A DNA stretch of 64,000 bases from Yamagishiella unicocca (Eukaryota > Chlorophyta > Chlorophyceae > Chlamydomonadales > Volvocaceae): assembly GCA_003116995.1 (NCBI GenBank), contig BDSL01000001.1, positions 868,001-932,000 of the forward strand, written 5' to 3'. Position 1 is the stretch's first letter. Each line of letters opens with the position of its first letter. A program made the translations under genes and the position numbers. The notes beneath the pieces are model-generated. The model was not told the origin of the DNA. It ran no database searches and saw nothing but the letters and a program-made list of their open reading frames with translations. Below, piece by piece: positions 59,401 through 64,000 of the stretch.

Positions 59401-60372
59401 AAGCTGGTGGCGGAGGGCGCCAACGTTGACGACGCGGATGAAGAGGGCCGCACGGCGCTGCACTTCGCCGCGGGTTACGGCGAGATTGAGTGCGTCAAGG
59501 TGCTCATTGGAGCTAAGGTGGGTGACAGGACGACCGGGTGGTCGGGTGGGTGATGGGCGGGTGCATGGGGCCCGACGGGCTGACAGACCGGCAGCGGCAG
59601 GGGCCTCGTGCAGGGCTTCCGTCGCGCTATTGCCGGAAGGGCGCTGGACGCAGGAGCGCGATGGGGTAGGGGCTGCCTGTCCTCAGTCCACCAGGGGTCT
59701 GGCTGGTGCAAAATCCGGCAGCGCAAATCGGCAGCTGTACGCAACATGCCACTGCGCGCTCAAGCAGTAAAGGGTGCACAACTTGGGGAGAGGACTAACT
59801 GTCGAGTCCCGCGGCTGAAGCACACGTGGCGCAACCGGTCACCCAGGGCTCCCTTTGTTGGGCTCGCCTCTGCAGGCCAAGCTGGACGCCGTTGACACCA
59901 ACCAGAACACGGCGCTGCACTACGCTGCTGGTTACGGCCAGGCGGAGAGCGTCAAGCTCCTGCTGGAGAGGTGGGGGCAGGTGCCGGGGCAGGACACAAG
60001 GATGTGCGCTCGGGGGTAGACGGGTTGGCGTCGTCGTGCAGAAGGGTCTGCTGCCTAGTTGCGGGGCCGACCCTCTCAACAATTTGACGCCAAATTCTAG
60101 GCCGCCGTATGTTGGTATGTTTGAACTTGGTTTGCAACGCGGTTCCTACTCTGGCTCGCCGTATTTCCCTTGTTGTCGGCTTGCTGCCCGATGAACGGCA
60201 CTCAATTCTGTGGTCTCTCCTGCATCCGGCCCCCCCGCTTGACCGTCCCACCTGCAGCGGCGCCGACCGCACCGCCAAGAACCTGGACGGCAAGACTGCC
60301 CTGGAGGTGGCCGAGCTGAACGAGCAGGCAGACGTAATCGCCGCGCTCAAGGAGGAGCCCACCAAGGCGTAA
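56484..60372 (+). CDS. AKR2: AKR2-type ankyrin repeat chaperone, 379 aa, 8 exons
   Basis: Exons in phase: 56484-56561, 56698-56848, 56935-57188, 57909-58060, 58371-58528, 59381-59517, 59876-59970, 60258-60372. In order it matches plant AKR2[61 protein letters not shown] with [18 protein letters not shown], an acidic Glu/Gly linker, then ankyrin repeats [40 protein letters not shown] and [23 protein letters not shown]2 is a cytosolic chaperone that binds transmembrane segments of signal- and tail-anchored proteins and delivers them to the chloroplast outer envelope; the STI1-like regions bind the client and the ankyrin repeats dock on envelope lipids. The Gly-Met-Pro repeat in exon 3 is an algal addition. 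Confidence 0.94.
56935..57086 (+). repeat. Coding [11 protein letters not shown] repeat in AKR2
   Basis: Tandem units like GGCATGCCCCCTGGGATGCC encode a Gly-Met-Pro repeat of about 48 residues at the start of AKR2 exon 3. A flexible, Met-rich stretch beside client-binding STI1-like helices could contact hydrophobic segments, as the Met-rich domain of SRP54 does; this is speculation. Confidence 0.85.
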
Positions 60373-61194
60373 GGCAGCTCCAAATGCAGGACGACGCGTG
60401 TAGATATTGTGCCGCCGCTGTGGCGACGGCGGAGGACTTGCTGATCGGGGGCAGGGCAGGTGGAGGACGTGTTATGAGGCGCTTGCTGGGCGAGAGATCA
60501 GGAAGGTTCATCGCTATTTACTGGGCACGGGGACTGAACATCGTTGCCACGGCGCCGCATGACACGTTGAGGGCTGGAATTGACCTTTTTACGCGTTGGG
60601 CATAGTAGTGAGGTCGTGGGTCGATGTTGACGTGCGGCGAATCCCGACACGGGTCAGGAGCGAGGGGCCCTTGGGACGAAAATTTAGTTCGGAGTGCCGG
60701 GGCGAGTGACGTTTGCAGGGAGGAGTGTTGCCACATTGTCGCTGACAGATCTTACATGGTGGTTTTTGTTGACGTCTACGGTACGTGACGCTTTGCAGCT
60801 CCATCAGCCATCGTATCAAGGAACTGCCTACACATATAGCAGATAGTACACACGTGCACTAGCAACAAAAGTAACATGCCATGCATGGGACTAACGAATA
60901 TTACGGCGACAAATACCTTCCATAAGCGCCATCGCATATGTACGACAAAATAAAATCGAAGCAAAATATTCCTGATCTTAGGTAACAGCCATCGCATGCC
61001 AGCAAGCCCTCCTCTATCCACCACGTGTTAGTACCGTATACCTCATTCAGTATCATACCGTCTGCAGCACCCTGCAGTGGCGGTCACACCTGGCTGCGGC
61101 CTTGCACCTCGGGCCATCCTGCGCGCTGGGCCTGCTCATAGCAACCGTATGACCATGTCGCGAAAGCTCCGAGCGGGCATCCCGGGCGCGCCCA
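60373..61194. other. Convergent 3' region AKR2 / PAO-like
   Basis: A/T-rich in its right half (60780-61040) with no recognisable gene. A minus-strand TGTAA (TTACA near 60752-60756) is about 440 bases past the PAO-like stop. No plus-strand TGTAA is seen for AKR2. Confidence 0.4.
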
Positions 61195-63560
61195 TCAGTC
61201 CTTGAGCTTCATGCCCAGCAGCGTGAAGCCACCAATGCGGCGCCACTGCTTGGCGCCGGTCAGGAACCGCTCCTCGCGGTAGTCCCACCCCTTGACTGCA
61301 GCCACCACCAGCGCCACAGCGGCGGCCGCCACACCCACCAGCGGTCCCCACCCGCCCACGGCCGCCATTCCGTTGGGGCTAACCAGCGCTATCATCGCCA
61401 GGGCAGCTGCGCCGGCCCCCATCAGCGCGGCCGCCACCGTCAACGCCGTGCAGATTTTGGTGACCAGCTGCATGCCACGTTGGCACACCACACAGTGCTT
61501 CACGTGCCGCTCCTGGCGGGACAGGATCTGCTCCAGGGGCAGCTCCTGGCTGGGCCAGTTGGGAAACGTCTGGCCCGTGTACGTGACGGGCCCCTCGCCC
61601 CACAGACTGGCGGGGTAGCCCGTCAGGCTCATCCAGCGGTTCGCTGACGCAACACCCGCGTCCGACATGCTGTTGAGGTTGTAGTCCCTGTAGGTGAGGC
61701 CCTGGCGGCGCATGAGGAGCTCCTGCCTGCGGGGATGGGGTAGGTGCGTTGGCGGCCGGACAGCCCTACGCGTGCGCCCCCGGACACATGCCCTAGAAAC
61801 GTCTGCCGAGCCCCGACGCCAATGACGCAATCCAAAGGCGGTGTGCGACGGTGGATGGATTGACATGCGCCATGCAAGATCCACCGTGTGGCGTCTCGCG
61901 CAGTTGTAAGCAAAACTGCACGGTAGTGGGCGCTGCTCTTGCCGCCTCCCCCCCGCCGTCCGTCCGCCTCCCTCCGCCTGCCGCCGTCGCAGCTCACCTG
62001 CACATCATAACCACGTCCTGGTCCCCAATCAGCTGCGAGTTGAGGACCCAGTGCGGCAGACGGCCCATCAGCGCGAAGATGCCCGAGGAGCGGCCGACGT
62101 TCTTTGCGTTCGGGTTCAGGTCGCCTCCCGTCTGCGCGGGAGCGGCAGGCGCTGCGCCGTTGGCGCTGCCGGCACCGTTGGAAGGCGCTGCGGCAGCGGC
62201 TTTTGGAGCAGCCTCCTGTTGCTGCGGCTGCCCTTTCTGCCCCATACCAAACTTGAAGAAGGTGCGGCACACGCCGGGTCGCAGGGGCACCACCATCGTG
62301 CAGAAGTACGTGGAGCCGCCGTTGGGTACGGGATAGGCGAACCTGAGGGCATGGCCAACATGGACCCAAGGGTGAATGAGCGGCGGCAATGTGCGGGGCC
62401 TGCTGGGGAAGGGTTTGGAGGCTAACTCCCCACACGCAAAATAGTGCACGTGGCACTAATCAGCTTGGAATCCTAGCCCGGCTTCCTCACAACCCAAAGA
62501 ACTTAGGAGGTTTGCTTCGCAATATAGGAGGTTTGCTTCCAGTGCCCGGCCTGACCGCTCGTACAACGCTTCTGGTCTAACCGAACTAGCTCTGGCATGC
62601 TACCCGGAAACGGACGCCGTCATACCAATGTCATGTCGTACGTCATCCATACCACCTGACACCATTTGTACCGCCTAGCAACCCTCAGCCAGCAAACCGC
62701 CTGTCCGGGCCGCCCACCTGTTGGTGAAGGGCGGCAGGAACTCCCTCTCCGCCTTCATCCCCTTCTGCTTCTGCTCGTAGGCGCCGTGCTCCCAGCGATA
62801 CCCCTTCAACAAGTCCAGCCCCTGGACGACCTTGCCCTCCATGGGCAGGTAGTTGGCCTGGCGAAAGCCACCCACTGGCGGGTTGGTAAGGGGCGAGACC
62901 GGGTTCAGTGGAGCTGGGTAGAGCTGCAGGACAGGCGCATGCTCGTGCACCCAGGACAACAGGGGCACGGACCGGGGTTCAGGAGCAAGGAAAGGGGTGT
63001 CGGAGGATTGCCGCATGGCCAAGAGCGGCAAGAGGAGTTGGGGCGCAGCAGGACGTCGGAGGATTGCCGCATGGCCAAGAGCGGCAAGAGGAGTTGGGTC
63101 GCAGCAGGACTAAGCTAGGAGATGCGCAGGTCAGCCTCGCAGACAGCGGTCACCCGGGAAATAGGCGCCAGTCACACCGCGCCGGGTCGCGTCGTGGCCG
63201 AGTAGTGAACTGAAGCGGAGCCGCCGCAAGCCATGGAAAAAAGCCTACGATACGTCCTCTGGGGAACTACGTTATAGCAAAACAAGATATCTTCTGGAAT
63301 ACCCGGCCCGCCAGCCCTGCAACTTTCTCCTTGCGGCCTCTTCGGCAACGGCTCGCAAACTGTCTCAACTCCCAGGCTTCCGCCCCGCCTCCAAGCGCTC
63401 GTGGGTTGCCCTCCTCCCCTCGCCGCTGCCGCCGCGCCTCCCCCGCTCACCCCCGTGGTGCAGGAAGTTGGCATGTGAGGGGTCCATCCCCTGCTCCAAC
63501 CAGAACCTGCCAGCGGACAGCGGACGGAGGGGAGGCAGGCCATGGGGCGGAAGTGGATCA
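61195..63560 (-). CDS. PAO/TIC55-like Rieske oxygenase, C-terminal part (5' end beyond window)
   Basis: Recognisable exons are 61195-61726, 61998-62342, roughly 62718-62980 and one near 63475-63530. The last reads FWLEQGMDPSHANFLHHG, the iron-ligand Asp/His region of pheophorbide a oxygenase-type enzymes. Downstream are DLLKGYRWEHGAYEQ, FAYPVPNGGSTYFCTMVVPL, a Gln/Ala/Pro-rich insertion of about 45 residues, HWVLNSQLIGDQDVVMM and LTYRDYNLNSMSDAGV. The end has the family's redox CxxC (RHVKHCVVCQRGM) and two hydrophobic helices (ALTVAAALMGAGAAALAMIA; GPLVGVAAAAVALVVAAVKG) that anchor it in a chloroplast membrane. The Rieske [2Fe-2S] domain must lie upstream, outside the window or in unseen exons. 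Such enzymes act in chlorophyll breakdown or envelope redox; the substrate is not deducible. The joins before 62718 are not resolved. Confidence 0.78.
63003..63116. repeat. 57-bp direct duplication, 2 copies
   Basis: Two adjacent copies of a unit beginning CGGAGGATTGCCGCATGGCC, differing by a base or two, in an intron or unresolved part of the PAO-like gene. Confidence 0.85.
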
Positions 63561-64000
63561 GCACAGCCAGGAGGATGACGGGAGAGCGCCATTGCACTCG
63601 GGCACAGAGGCGACGCCGCAGCCGCCTCAGCAGCTACTGCCCATAGCGATCAGCACGCCCTACCTGGACCAAGCAGCATCAGTCTACCCGTCATCTGTAA
63701 GGGCCTCGGGAGCTAGAGTGTTTCCGGCCCCAGCCGCAGACTCTACACGCAGCGGAATGGCCCGGACTCGGACCCCTCACTCATTCCCTTTCATTCGCCT
63801 TCCCCACTCTCCCCACCCCCACCTTCCCCGCTTTACCCCGCCTTCCCCGCTTCCCCCCGCCTTCCCCGCTCCCTCCCGTCTCCCCGCCTTCCCCAAAAGT
63901 GTTTACCAAACGTTTCCTAATCGGTTTTAATTTCCAGTGCCGACCCACGGATCTCCTCTCATATACCCGCCTTCCCCGCCCTCCCAGCTCCCAATCCACC
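63561..64000. other. Right-edge stretch, probably intron of the PAO-like gene
   Basis: Pyrimidine-rich with a CCCCGCCTTCC repeat (63800-63895) and a copy of the CCTAATCGGTTTTA / GTGCCGACC intron motif at 63911-63942. I see no Rieske exon here. Confidence 0.4.

Overview
This is nuclear DNA from a green alga of the Chlamydomonadales (the Chlamydomonas/Volvox group). The evidence: genes broken by many short GT-AG introns, GC-rich coding sequence with Ala/Gly/Pro/Gln-rich insertions, TGTAA-type poly(A) signals downstream of several stops, long simple repeats in introns, and algal or plant gene families (AKR2-type ankyrin protein, PAO/TIC55-like oxygenase, plant-type LUL RING ligase). There is no sign of bacterial operons, Shine-Dalgarno sites, phage or CRISPR. 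I built most gene models by hand, requiring that splice phases agree across every junction. They are predictions from sequence alone.

Layout, left to right. 0.7-2.8 kb (-): an LRRC51-like leucine-rich-repeat protein. 3.2-3.8 kb (+): an unrecognised single-exon ORF. 5.8-8.7 kb (-): an NHL-propeller/BTB protein and, directly downstream, a Pro/Tyr/Gly-rich coding block that may be its tail. 9.1-11.5 kb (+): a head-to-head BTB/NHL paralogue. 11.5-14.5 kb: nothing recognisable. 14.5-27.3 kb (-): a complete 22-exon ABCC (MRP-type) transporter whose second intron holds a 400-bp foldback element. 27.8-33.5 kb (+): 13-exon GUF1/LepA (EF4), probably mitochondrial. 34.2-39.4 kb (-): a 12-exon divergent kinesin. 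39.7-43.4 kb (-): a 6-exon RS-rich protein. 44.2-46.8 kb (+): pyridoxal kinase. 47.5-52.9 kb (-): a FIST-domain protein with large intronic minisatellites. 53.4-55.0 kb (+): a LUL/MGRN1-type RING E3 ligase with a myristoylation signal. 56.5-60.4 kb (+): AKR2-like chaperone. 61.2 kb to the right edge (-): the C-terminal part of a PAO/TIC55-like Rieske oxygenase whose 5' end lies outside the window.

The genes look like an ordinary eukaryotic neighbourhood of unrelated functions. The only local relationships I can support are the BTB/NHL inverted pair, shared divergent promoter regions (ABCC/GUF1, RS protein/pyridoxal kinase, FIST/LUL), and the very close tandem spacing of the RS-protein and kinesin genes. 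AKR2 and the PAO-like enzyme are both chloroplast-envelope themes, but adjacency alone does not link them.

I did not find a clear new multi-gene system. The points most worth following are: tandem minisatellites that duplicate a 5' splice site in two genes, the foldback element, families of short repeats shared between introns, the orphan kinesin, and the RS-rich protein with an unrecognised conserved-looking N-terminal core.
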